The notes under the pieces were generated by a model. The model had not been told where the DNA came from. It searched no databases and saw only the letters and a program-made list of their open reading frames with translations. From Beroe ovata (lineage: Eukaryota > Ctenophora > Nuda > Beroida > Beroidae), in the NCBI GenBank assembly GCA_946803715.1, contig CAMPET010000065.1, positions 236,751 to 270,074 of the forward strand: a stretch of DNA of 33,324 nucleotides, given 5' to 3'. Shown here piece by piece: positions 1-10,064 of this stretch; position 1 is the stretch's first letter; each line of letters begins with the position of its first letter. Position numbers and translations under genes: made by a program.

Positions 1-37
<37 letters not shown>

Positions 38-42
38 ACACA
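1..42. repeat. CA dinucleotide microsatellite
   Basis: The window opens inside a run of CA repeats with one TA interruption near position 33. It is likely longer than seen because the window edge cuts it. Confidence 0.97.
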
Positions 43-1015
43 ATAAGTAGACGAAACTAACGACTGTTTTACAATAAACGATTCCTGATCGAATAATTGC
101 ATCGTAAATATGAGTATGCGGGCTGCCACATCGATTTGAAACTTTTCCCTGTGCAAAACGTATCACGTGACTTCAGTCTGCAGTGTCGCATTCATTCGTT
201 CATCGGACATATTTCACAATCTAATCATAAACCGTGATTATGCCAGCCCTGCGCCCACGCGCAATACGTGATCGCACCACATACAGTAGTGTCTAAAATC
301 CGTGAAATATAGTGCAAGAAGGTCCGAGGTAAAGACCCGTGAAGTACGAACCTGTGTGAAGCAAGGGATATGCAGAGTCAAATTACGTAGGCATAAACGT
401 TGAATTACATATGTCAATTTATAGTGTCTGTAATAGTGGTGGAAATGACCAATTGATAGCTTATGCGGAAGACACTTACGTAAGTCAACGCACGGTCGGG
501 CTACTTGTTTTAAATCAATATATTCTATTGTCCGGCCTTCAATTTGAGAGATAGTTGGTTAGTTCTCTTTAATGACAGTGTTAAAAAATGGAAATGCATC
601 TTTATAGGCAGTGTCTGTAATAGAGGTGGAAATAAATTTTGTTAACAGAGTCTAAAGAGAACTAACCACTATCTCTCATCGTAACTCATGACACTTTTAT
701 TCAATCGTACAATCCGTGAACTCTGCTTTGAAATTGAATTTGTTTGAACGACACAAGTAGGGTTTAACGTTTTTATTCTTCGCCCAGCCTGTTATACAGA
801 ATTAACACTAGTTAAATGTTTATGCCTAAGCTTTTTCGTCTTAGTTACAGCAACCAAATAGCGTCATCCGTCGCATAGAATGACGATTCAGAGCAGTAAG
901 CAGTATTGGAAATCGTTCCACATGGCATCGCCCATCATCAATCATGATAATATGAACAACACCATGGTTCAATGTGATACATAGATCTTTTCTACTTGGT
1001 ACATGTCATCTGGTT
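43..1015. other. Upstream non-coding DNA, no gene seen
   Basis: No open frame with coding character is visible. The stretch holds a pair of roughly 30-base direct repeats with the core GTGTCTGTAATAG (near 424-446 and 610-632) and a foldback at 545-678. It may include promoter or 5' untranslated sequence of the acidic protein gene that starts at 1600. Confidence 0.5.
545..678. repeat. Small foldback (inverted repeat)
   Basis: The 27 bases at 545-571 match the reverse complement of 653-678 except for one inserted base. The loop is about 80 bases. This is typical of a short MITE or a solo inverted repeat. No target-site duplication was identified. Confidence 0.7.
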
Positions 1016-3950
1016 TCAATGGAATCTGAGTTTAATGGAATCCATGATTTAAGGCGCTTCATGGGTGGTTCTACTCTGCAACTCCAACCTAAATTTGCAG
1101 GCAATTACTGAAGATAAATCAGGCTGAATGTTGCTAATACTCAACTGCCTGATACCTAACCACTCTCTAATGACATTCATTTCCTTTGATTGGATCTATC
1201 GATGAAAGGGTTCGGGTAACAAAAAAGGAGCATTTATACTATCGCAGTTTCGCTGATTTTCAAAGCAATTCCAGCCCTTGTTCTAGTGGCAAGCCGCGAT
1301 TCATTTTAATTGCAAGGGCTGATTCTTGTGAATATATACTAGCATTTGTTCTAAATTATGATCTCATTATTCACTGCCATTTTATTGAGAGGTGAAATCT
1401 TAGCAGCGCTGTCCTTCCATGTAGGATTTTGTTCATTCTTTAATTTCGTATTTTTTATTCTCTTTTTTTTATTCTCTAATTTCGTATTTTACCCGATATT
1501 AGACAACTTTATATCGGGTGAGTGCACACTTTCCCTAACAAAAATAATAACACACGTGTAACTCACCTCTCACTATTATATAGGATCAAGTAGGTGGTCA
1601 TGTCCGATTCAGAGGAAGTCCAGGTACCTGCAGCAGCAAATGTAGAGGAGCAGCAAACAGGTATGAGTGACGGGTGTGGAGCTGAAAATTGAACATAGGT
1701 TTTATCATTAAGTCGGGGTTTTGCCTAATAAGCATTTTCATTAGAATCTAAGCTTTGGACTAGCACAATAATCGAATACGACATACCATGAAAAGTGAAG
1801 CATAGTGGCAGGCTTTAGGTTCCATCGACTCATCCGAAATCATAGTTCACCATTCGAAGGGCTAAGAATATGATAATTATGGTATCAGGGGTATCAATCT
1901 ATAAACTAAGGTCAAAAATCAAATATGGAAGGTTAAAAAAGTAATATGATAAAGGGGATTCAATAAATTACAGTAATCACTCAATTTCTTTGTTTCAGAG
2001 TCAAAAGAGGAGCAGAATACCGAGTGTTCACCGGGAAGCCCAGTAGAAGAGACCAGGGAGAGCACTGAGCCAGTAATTGCCGATGAGGAATCTCCAGCAG
2101 CAGATAAGGAAGCAGAAGATTCTGCTGAATCCCAAGGCGTGGAACAGAATGGCGTATCAGAGCAGGTGGAGGAGACAACTGTAGATACAACTGAAGAGTC
2201 AACAGAAGTCGAAAGTGCGACTGCAGAAGAAACTGCAGCAGAGGAGACAATAGAAGCACCAGAAGAGACTGCTGAATTACCAGAAGCGGCAGTTGAAGTA
2301 CCATCAGCACAAGAAGATACGGTTGCACCAGCGGAAGAGGCATCGGAAGCTCCAAAGGAGGCAGTTGACGCATTGGAAGAGACAGAAACAGCATCAGAAG
2401 AGACACCAGAAGAGATAGAAACAGCGTCAGGAGAGACAGTTGAGACATCAGAAGAGACAGAAGCAACATCAGGAGAGACAGTTGAGACATCAGAAGAGAC
2501 ANTCTGGTTTCAATGGAATCTGAGTTTAATGGAATCCATGATTTAAGGCGCTTCATGGGTGGTTCTACTCTGCAACTCCAACCTAAATTTGCAGGCAATT
2601 ACTGAAGATAAATCAGGCTGAATGTTGCTAATACTCAACTGCCTGATACCTAACCACTCTCTAATGACATTCATTTCCTTTGATTGGATCTATCGATGAA
2701 AGGGTTCGGGTAACAAAAAAGGAGCATTTATACTATCGCAGTTTCGCTGATTTTCAAAGCAATTCCAGCCCTTGTTCTAGTGGCAAGCCGCGATTCATGA
2801 TAATTGCAAGGGTTGATTCTTGTGAATATATACTAGCATTTGTTCTAAATTATGATCTCATTATTCACTGCCATTTTATTGAGAGGTGAAATCTTGGCAG
2901 CGCTGTCCTTTCATGTAGGATTTTGTTCATTCTCTAATTTCGTATTTTTCATTCTCTATTTTTTTATTCTCTAATTTTACCCGATATAAGATAAGTTTAT
3001 ATCGGGTGAGTGCACACTTTCCTCAACAATAACACAGGTGTAACACTCACCTCTCACTATTATATAGGATCAAGTAGGTCATGTCCGATTCAGAGGAAGT
3101 CCAGGTACCTGCAGCAGCAAATGTAGAGGAGCAGCAAACAGGTATGAGTGACGGGTGTGGAGCTGAAAATTGAACATAGGTTTTACCAGCAAGTCGGGGT
3201 TTTGCCTCATAAGCATTTTCATTAGAATCTAAGCTTTGGACTAGCACAATAATCGAATACGACATACCATGAAAAGTGAAGCATAGTGGCAGGCTTTCGG
3301 TTCCATCGACTCATCCGAAATCATAGTTCACCATTCGAAGGGCTAAGAATATGATAATCATGGTATCAGGGGTATCAATCTATAAACTAAGGTCAAAAAT
3401 TAAATATGGAAGGTAAAAAAAGTAATATGATAAAGGGGATTCAATAAATTACAGTTATCACACAATTTCATTGTTTCAGAGTCAAAAGAGGAGCAGAATA
3501 CCGAGTGTTCACCGGGAAGCCCAGTAGAAGAGACCAGGGAGAGCACTGAGCCAGTACTTGCCGATGAGGAATCTCCAGCAGCAGATAAGGAAGCAGAAGA
3601 TGCAGCTGAATCCCAAGGCGTGGAACAGAACGGCGTATCAGAGCAGGTGGAGGAGACAACTGTAGATACAACTGAAGAGTCAACAGAAGTCGAAAGTGCG
3701 ACTGCAGAAGAAACTGCTGGAGAGGAGACAGTAGAAGCACCAGAAGAGACTGTTGAAGTAGCAGATGCAGCAGTGGAAGCACCATCAGCACAAGAAGAGA
3801 CTGTGGAATCACCAGAAGAGACAGTTGTACCAGCGGAAGAGACATCGGAAGCGCCAGAGGATGCAGTTGACGCATTAGAAGAGACAGAAACAGCATCAGA
3901 AGAGACACCAGAAGAGATAGAAGCAACATCAGGAGAGGCAGTTGAGACGT
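1010..3950 (+). repeat. Two direct copies of a 1.45-1.5 kb segment joined at an N
   Basis: Positions 1010-2500 and 2502-3950 carry the same sequence in the same order: upstream DNA, first exon, intron and start of the second exon. They differ by scattered substitutions and small indels. One N separates them at 2501. A second N at 3951 is followed by sequence that looks identical to 2206-2500. The pattern suggests two alleles placed in series by the assembler rather than a real tandem duplication, though a real one cannot be excluded here. Confidence 0.85.
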
Positions 3951-5729
3951 CNAGAAGTCGAAAGTGCGACTGCAGAAGAAACTGCAGCAGAGGAGACAAT
4001 AGAAGCACCAGAAGAGACTGCTGAATTACCAGAAGCGGCAGTTGAAGTACCATCAGCACAAGAAGATACGGTTGCACCAGCGGAAGAGGCATCGGAAGCT
4101 CCAAAGGAGGCAGTTGACGCATTGGAAGAGACAGAAACAGCATCAGAAGAGACACCAGAAGAGATAGAAACAGCGTCAGGAGAGACAGTTGAGACATCAG
4201 AAGAGACAGAAGCAACATCAGGAGAGACAGTTGAGACATCAGAAGAGACAGAAGCAACATCAGGAGAGACAGTTGAGACATCAGAAGAGACAGAAGCAAC
4301 ATCAGGAGAGACAGTTGAAACATCAGAAGAGACAGAAGCAACATCAGGAGAGACAGTGGAAGAGACAGAAGCTTCCAATGAATCACAGGTATAAAGGCAT
4401 GTTATTCACTGCGTCAATCAAATCATCCATGACGATTATAGATGCTATTTTTAAGTGCTATACACAGATGAGTTCTAGACTTTGTCTTCATAATGCCAAG
4501 CGCCCACGGCTTCAATTTGCATATTTTATTTAATTTGTACTCCGGTTCCATTCGGTGATTGAGCGCCGTTTTAACCTTATATGGCATGATCATTGGCACA
4601 TTGCTCACACCTGCTTTCATTATCCCTACAAAGCATTAACGATCCACCGTTGAATACGAATTGTTTCATTCTACCATCTTACCATACATTGGACATAGCC
4701 CAAGCATCTTTTCTTCGAATAAATTTCAACCGCTGTGCCGTCATAGACTTACGTCATGTCACAAAGTTCTGAAACTCCAACTTCATTATATGTAAGTTAT
4801 TACTACCTACTTACCTACCAGAAAACTAAAAATTGCTCTCTCCATTCCTAGCTTTTCCGTCCGTATTCTCCGCTTAACGGTAACCAAGTTATTAAATTGT
4901 TGCACAATATTAAGTAAAAATGACGCACATAATATGCATGCCGTTGTAAGTTGTATCCCCGTTGTAACATGACTTTAATTGGCAGGATTCTGAGGAGGTT
5001 GCCACCGAAGAGGCAGTCAGAGAGCAGGGGGTGGGTGTTGCGGAGGAAGCACTGCCAGAAGAGCAGGTCACCGAAACTGCTGAGCCTGTTGAAGACAATC
5101 AAGCGGAAAGCCACGAGATAGATGAATCTTCACCAGATGAATCTTCACCAGAAGAATCGGCCCCAGAACCCGTTCCAGAAGACTCACCCGCAGATGAGCC
5201 AGCCCAAGATGAAGAAGACTCGCCCGCAGATGAGCCAGCCCAAGAAGAGGCGGCCGCAGACGAACCCGTTCCAGAAGACTTAGCACCAGAAGACTCAGCC
5301 CAAGAAGAACCAGCCGCAAAAGTGTCTGCCGCAGAGGAACCAGAAGACTCAGCCCCAGAGGTAATGGAAGAGAATGGTGCTGATGAGGCAGATACGACAG
5401 AAGCTGACATAGACAGTATCCCAGGAGAACCAGTTAACGGGGACCATGATGAGGACACGCCCACCACAAATGGAAACGACGCCCATGAGATCTCGGAGAA
5501 CGGAACGACCACTTCCTCATCCTCCCAGGTCGAGGAAGAGGTTGAGGGGATCAAGAAACGGCTGGAGAAAATCGAGACAGAGCAGAGTAACCTGCATGAT
5601 ACCGTCAACGATTTGAAGAGTAAGTTTGAGGATGGTCAGGTGACTTCCCCCACCAAGAAACCCTACCCCAGCGATGTGGTCGGACCCTCAGTCCCCATGA
5701 AGAACCTGAGGGCGATGTTTGGCAACTGA
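1600..5729 (+). CDS. Acidic Glu/Thr-rich protein with C-terminal coiled coil (unrecognised)
   Basis: I do not recognise the family. Exon 1 is 1600-1660 (MSDSEEVQVPAAANVEEQQ), with donor GTATGA. Exon 2 starts at 1999 after TTTCAG and ends at 4388 before GTATAA. Exon 3 is 4986-5729, after TTGGCAG, and ends in TGA. Phases agree at each junction (1, then 0). Exon 2 as written is not one reading frame: it crosses Ns at 2501 and 3951 and contains a second copy of exon 1 (3081-3141) and of the exon 2 start (3480). The true allele should contain only one copy. The protein is dominated by Glu, Thr, Ser, Ala and Pro in short repeats, is probably disordered, and has no signal peptide or membrane segment. 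Near the end, GIKKRLEKIETEQSNLHDTV (from about 5548) has coiled-coil heptads. The C-terminus is MKNLRAMFGN. Extra small exons between 4389 and 4985 cannot be excluded. Cytoskeletal or scaffold roles are possible guesses only. Confidence 0.7.
3081..3950 (+). other. Second copy of exon 1, intron 1 and part of exon 2 (probable alternative allele)
   Basis: Copy 2 repeats ATG and exon 1 at 3081-3141, intron 1 (donor 3142, acceptor just before 3480) and the start of exon 2. Compared with copy 1, its exon 2 has extra acidic codons around 3780-3840 and amino-acid changes, all in frame. That is the pattern expected of a functional allele rather than a decayed duplicate. It ends at the N at 3951. Confidence 0.7.
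4176..4360 (+). repeat. 42-base coding minisatellite
   Basis: Four full 42-base units start at 4176, 4218, 4260 and 4302, followed by a partial unit. Each encodes 14 residues, S-G-E-T-V-E-T-S-E-E-T-E-A-T. The unit length is a multiple of three, so copy-number change keeps the frame. Copy 1 of the duplicated segment breaks off inside the second unit at 2500, which explains why assembly failed here. Confidence 0.9.
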
Positions 5730-7597
5730 TGACAGAGAGAGCTGTATGCGGCATTGCAGGGGACGTGGAAACTACCCTCTGGGGAACCACATCTCCTGCA
5801 ATTAGCGAGAGTGCTGGCTTTAGGAGAGAGCGTGTGAGTATGAATGAGAGAGTAGAGGGCACGGATTTGTGTGTCGAAATTAAACATGTCATGGACTAAA
5901 AAATACTCGGCGGCACAATACATTTTGGCGCTGGGTTTTCTCCCTTCCGTTCTTTTCCAGCTAGACAATCTTAACATCGACGCATATATTTTCTTTCAAT
6001 CCTTTACAATGTGTGGTTCGTATCTTTTGACTAAGCCCAGATAGGAGCATTTTTAGTTTTATCAAAAAAGTGTGTAATTTGAAATTTGAATGGTTATTTT
6101 CGATGACAATTTCGTATTATAATCTGATATGTATCGTTTCTTTTTAGTTCATTAAAACACCTTTTTCCTTTTTACCGTTATGTTATGGACTTGGAGGCCT
6201 AAATTGACGTTGAAAGATGACTGTCAAACGCTTTTATTCCTTTGAGATACGAATCAATTTAGGCGAAGGTCTCACTCGAAACTTATGGACTTAATATTCT
6301 CTTTTGTTCATTGATCTGTGCAAGGTTGACTTCATTTTTATATGATACGAACAATCTTGATGCTTTGGTAAATTGTTAATCGTTATAATTGTATACAATA
6401 ACCAATGATTTTCACTGAATTTGAGTTCAAAACAAAACTTACAAGGGTTCACGTGGTGGAATGTTGGGCAGCTGTCCGCTAAGTTTAACATTTTCGTCAC
6501 AACGGGCCTTAGTGACGAATAGGCATCCAATCGTCACAATTCGTTGACACCACTACTGGGATGCGACGAAGTAATGCACTGACACCAGCCAGTGGGTCAG
6601 ACAGGCAAATCGGGCACTTGTTCATTATCGACTATCGCCCCTCTGTATGTACATTGAATTGTTAGCCATTAGCATGTATATCACAGTGTGATGTATATCA
6701 CAGTGTGATTGTCGTGCAATTTACAAGTAAGCTTGAATTCATGATAAGCTTGATCACTGATATTTCTAGATGTATTTCCTCTCGCATCAAAATACTCGTC
6801 AATCATTTCGATTTTTGGTATTCAAGTTCAACGCATTCATGAATGTACTGCTACGATTGAACGTCCCGACAGACCAGCATAATGCAAATATAGCACGCGG
6901 GAGCTGGTTTGGGTTTTACTACTGAGCGGGGAATTGTCTTGGCGCTTCGCTTGAGTTCCCAGCACTAGAAAGTAGGGAGCTACAAGTCGATTACTTTGTA
7001 GACGAACACCGTACACATGAGATATCCACCTGCTGTTTTCATTGTCATATCCGCGATGTTTAGTGTGCCACGTCCACTTGACAACGCTTTCCTATCTCTT
7101 GTCCCGATATCACAAGTCAGGAAGAAAGATTTTCAATAATTACGCATTAGTACATTATTTACAGAGCGTTTCTGTTCAAATAATCAATAGTTTAATCTGT
7201 TCGAATCAACAAAGTCTGAAACCGTTTTAAATATCAACTATCTCAAATACGATAACTAGGTATGACCTAAGGTAATTGTCAATGTACGGAGAAAGATTGG
7301 CTGTACTGCAACAGATATAATAATTATTTCTTACGACATAGAGATTACCAACTACATCCTGGTCCATTTTCAAAAATGAACTCGTCAGCAATAGCCAGAA
7401 TTGACCTCGTTAGCGGGTTGCTAAATACCCTCATACCACGTTCAAACATCAGATAGTACAAAAGGATGATTTACGATTAGGCTCTACATTGGTACATCTG
7501 CACCTCAACACGTCTGAACTATAACACGGACACCCAAACCCAAGTATTACCCACAACAGAGCACCAAAACGGGACACTGTACGGCAGTCCGGGCAAG
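5730..7597. other. Intergenic stretch, no gene seen
   Basis: The first few hundred bases are probably 3' untranslated sequence of the acidic protein gene. A 17-base unit (TGTATATCACAGTGTGA) occurs twice in tandem at 6675-6708. A short inverted pair (CCTAAATTGA and TCAATTTAGG) flanks about 6200-6265. Short open frames here lack coding character on both strands. Confidence 0.6.
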
Positions 7598-7909
7598 CTA
7601 TTTACAAACATATCCACCTTCCCTGTACCGTACCTCATTGATCGTTGACACAGTACTACAATGATCAGAATCCTTCTTTCTCAGTAACTTCGGATCACCA
7701 GCGGACTCACTACACTTGTCACTTGAACCGGTATCCAAACCAGGCAGAGTGGGGACAATCACCCCATCCATTGTTTCTCTGCGTTCTGACTGATCTGCCA
7801 ATTCATCATTAGGTTCAGTGTCCGGTATGCATTGGGCTGCTGGCTGGATGTCTGGAGCGTTGTACGCAGTAGAGTTTTGTAGGGACGTCAGTTTTCCAGA
7901 GAATTCTCC
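7598..7909 (-). CDS. Orphan terminal exon, unrecognised protein tail
   Basis: On the minus strand an open frame runs 103 codons, from a possible acceptor (ATCAG just before 7909) to a TAG at 7598-7600. An in-frame TAA lies a few codons upstream of 7909, so this is either a 3' exon or a short gene starting at the internal ATG at 7801. The composition is polar and looks like real coding: acidic and proline-rich first (AQCIPDTEPNDE), then a basic patch (KLLRKKD), ending STINEVRYREGGYVCK. A cytoplasmic tail of a receptor would look like this, but no family is recognised. No matching upstream exons were found between 7910 and 8667, and the acceptor has a weak pyrimidine tract. Chance open frame remains possible. 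Confidence 0.35.
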   Translation of the reverse strand, partial: GEFSGKLTSLQNSTAYNAPDIQPAAQCIPDTEPNDELADQSERRETMDGVIVPTLPGLDTGSSDKCSESAGDPKLLRKKDSDHCSTVSTINEVRYREGGYVCK

Positions 7910-7920
7910 CTGATGGCAGC

Positions 7921-8220
7921 GTTACCATGGTGCCAAGCCGTTAAAACATGGTAATACACAGTGTTAACATGGTAACATGGCGTGCTAAGGTGGTGCCAAG
8001 CGGTAGTGACATGAAATATGGCGTGTGACCATGGTCACTTAAACTGTGTTAACATGAAAACAGACAGTGCTAAACAAGGATCATTATGCGTAGTTTTGCA
8101 GAAACCCAGTTTGCATGTTGCTACCACCCTTCACTGTTAGACTACTTTTTCCTATCCCCCCGGTAACACCTTACCTGGTTTTGAACATAACATGGTGACA
8201 GGACACATTACCATGGTAAC
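7921..8220. promoter_or_regulatory. Cluster of palindromic X-box-like (RFX) motifs
   Basis: GTTACCATGGTGCC (7921-7934), GTGACCATGGTCAC (8025-8038) and ATTACCATGGTAAC (8207-8220) each resemble the RFX X-box consensus GTNRCC-N(0-3)-RGYAAC. Related fragments (ACATGGTAAC, GTGTTAACATG) lie between them, with a partial direct repeat around TGGTGCCAAGC. They lie upstream of the pseudokinase-KEN gene. Function is inference; the repeated motif could also be mobile-element sequence. Confidence 0.4.
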
Positions 8221-8291
8221 AATTTTACCTGACTTGCCGCGAGTATGGTGCTTATCTGCCCTACTGCAGTTGGTACGAGGGGACCAGTTAT

Positions 8292-8667
8292 GTGGAGATA
8301 GTGAACCACTTCCATCCGGCCATCTTCTTGTCTCGCTTGGGAACTCCCACACTTAACCTAGGCATTAAGCAGGATATCAAAACACAACATCCAAATGGAG
8401 TTATGGTCCGTTTCACACGACTGATTGAGATTATGATGCGCTCATTTGTTAACATGAGGTGCTTTGAATTAATCGATAAACTACGAGATCCCCAGACGGT
8501 AAACTTATTATCCCTAATTCCCTATTATAGCATCTTTTTCGAACGGCCGCCGCATTTAGCATTCAAATGCATTTCAGTTCTCATCGCTATGAAAACTAAC
8601 CCTTCCAGTATTACAGTGTATACTGCAGTACACAATGGTTCCCAAGTTACGATGATAAGAAAACACG
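8292..8667 (+). other. Open frame of uncertain status upstream of the kinase
   Basis: A frame open from an ATG at 8292 runs to 8756, overlapping the start of the kinase frame in another phase. Its translation shows no recognised domain (no ankyrin, death or membrane signature). If it is coding, a second frameshift or an intron would be needed to join it to the kinase. I treat it as probably non-coding or 5' untranslated sequence. Confidence 0.25.
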
Positions 8668-10064
8668 ATGATAAACAAGATAAAGGTCGAGCACACCGTT
8701 TATCTTACCAAGAAACTGGGAAGTGGACCGTTCCGGACTGTGGTCTACTCAGGTAGGTATGGGGTCCTCCCAAACTCGAGCTCATCCGATCAGTCAGGAA
8801 ACATGAACTTGTCCAGTGATGTTCTTGTAAAGAAGATTGATGCTCGCATAGTAAAGGATGACGTCAATTGGAAATTACTCCAGAAATTGGACCACCCATT
8901 CGTGGCCAGGTACACGCTTGTTTATCTGAGAAGATCAATATTCCTACCAGACACTATATACATCATACAGGCTCATTATCCATTGACTCTGGCTGATTTT
9001 ATTGACAACCTGACCAAGTTGACCGATCTGCAAGTGATGAAGAGAGCAGTACATCACGTCGCGCAAGGTCTGGACTATCTTCACGACCATGGTATTGCTC
9101 ACGGGAACCTAAAACCTACGAACATCCTCCTTAAACCCCCTCTCCATTCCCCACCAGTCTTTATCTTGACGGACTTTTCGTATACCTCGATGAGGAAATG
9201 TCCGAAGGTAAAGAGCTTCAGCTGCTTCAAATCGGCAGTCGCCCCGGCCGAAATACCGAGGATCGACGAGTGGAAATCACCAGAAGAGAAGGAAGAATCG
9301 GTATTATTTGATGGAGAAAATACAAACCTAAAAAAGTGTCAGCTGGTACACCGAAAAGTGACATGTATTCGTTTGGCATGATTCTCAAACTTTTCGTAGG
9401 GAAAATCAGAAAAGTCGACACACTAGATGGTATTCTCGCTGGTCTTCTAGTGAGACAAATGATGTTCATCAATCCCGATAATCGAATATCATGTCGAGAA
9501 ATAGTCGAAACTCATCCGTTTCTTACTGTTCAACCGGATGGGTGTCCTCTTAGCAAGGCGGAAGCACGGATAGACTACATCAAGGTGATGTATGACAGGT
9601 ACAAAACGGAAACTAAAGCAACACAGAACCTGAGACAGGGTATCGAGGCAAGTGTCCTGCGGGTTTTTGGGAAGTACACCCCGTGGAATGCGCCCGCAAA
9701 CACTTTCAGGGAGAGAATTTGGGTGGAGATGGAAAAGAGAGCGAGAACTGAGTATGACGTCACTTCGTTCCTCGATTTGTTGAGGTTAATACGGAACCTG
9801 AGGGAACACCCAATAGGGAAGAAGTTCAAGGTGCTCCATGGTGAAATGGCACGGGATACTCTGAGTCTGACATTTCCCTGTGTCCTCCCCCTGGTGTACA
9901 TCACACTGCAGTGCCCACAGTCGGCTAAAGTGCTGATTGGGCAACTCTCAGATGTTTTGCACAAACACGCACAGTTAGGCAACCAACCTGAGAAAAAGAA
10001 CTGGAGGAAGAACAATAACAGACGCAGGCACAAATTCAGCCTTGAGGACTACGACATCTATTGA
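8668..10064 (+). CDS. Pseudokinase plus KEN ribonuclease-like domain protein (RNase L/IRE1-like), frame broken once
   Basis: The first frame (8668 to about 9335) encodes a protein-kinase fold: Gly-loop GSGPF (residues 18-22), VLVKKID with candidate beta-3 Lys 55/56, the catalytic-loop equivalent HGNLKPTN at 145-152 and DFS at 169-171. HGN lacks the catalytic Asp of HRD, so phosphotransfer is unlikely. WKSPEE marks the end of the activation segment. The second frame (about 9336-10064) continues with SDMYSFGMIL, then a KEN-like domain: LLRLIRNLREH, with Arg codon 9792-9794 and His codon 9807-9809, then TFPCVLPLVYITLQ. In RNase L and IRE1 the KEN domain cuts RNA after kinase-driven dimerisation, and the R-N-x-x-x-H pattern carries catalytic residues. 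The spacing here matches RNase L. The two frames are out of register by one base at the A run near 9330-9335; adding one A would join them. An in-frame TAA at 8656 suggests a start at 8668. No ankyrin repeats, signal peptide or membrane helix are seen. A basic tail (KKNWRKNNNRRRHK) precedes the stop. It could be a pseudogene. Confidence 0.8.

Noticed and set aside
1981-4386. Long minus-strand open frames with Leu/Ser repeats opposite the acidic gene
   Set aside because: They are antisense reflections of the GAA/GAG/ACA-rich repeats. The plus strand has exons with matching splice phases.
5068-5608. Minus-strand Ser/Ala-rich open frames
   Set aside because: Antisense of exon 3 of the acidic protein gene; the composition is explained by its codons.
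7190-7215. GTTCGAATC resembling a tRNA T-arm
   Set aside because: No acceptor stem, anticodon arm or D-arm could be built around it.
9301-9342. A 42-base GT-AG intron that could bridge the two kinase frames
   Set aside because: Its length is a multiple of three, so removing it keeps the first frame and does not reach the second.
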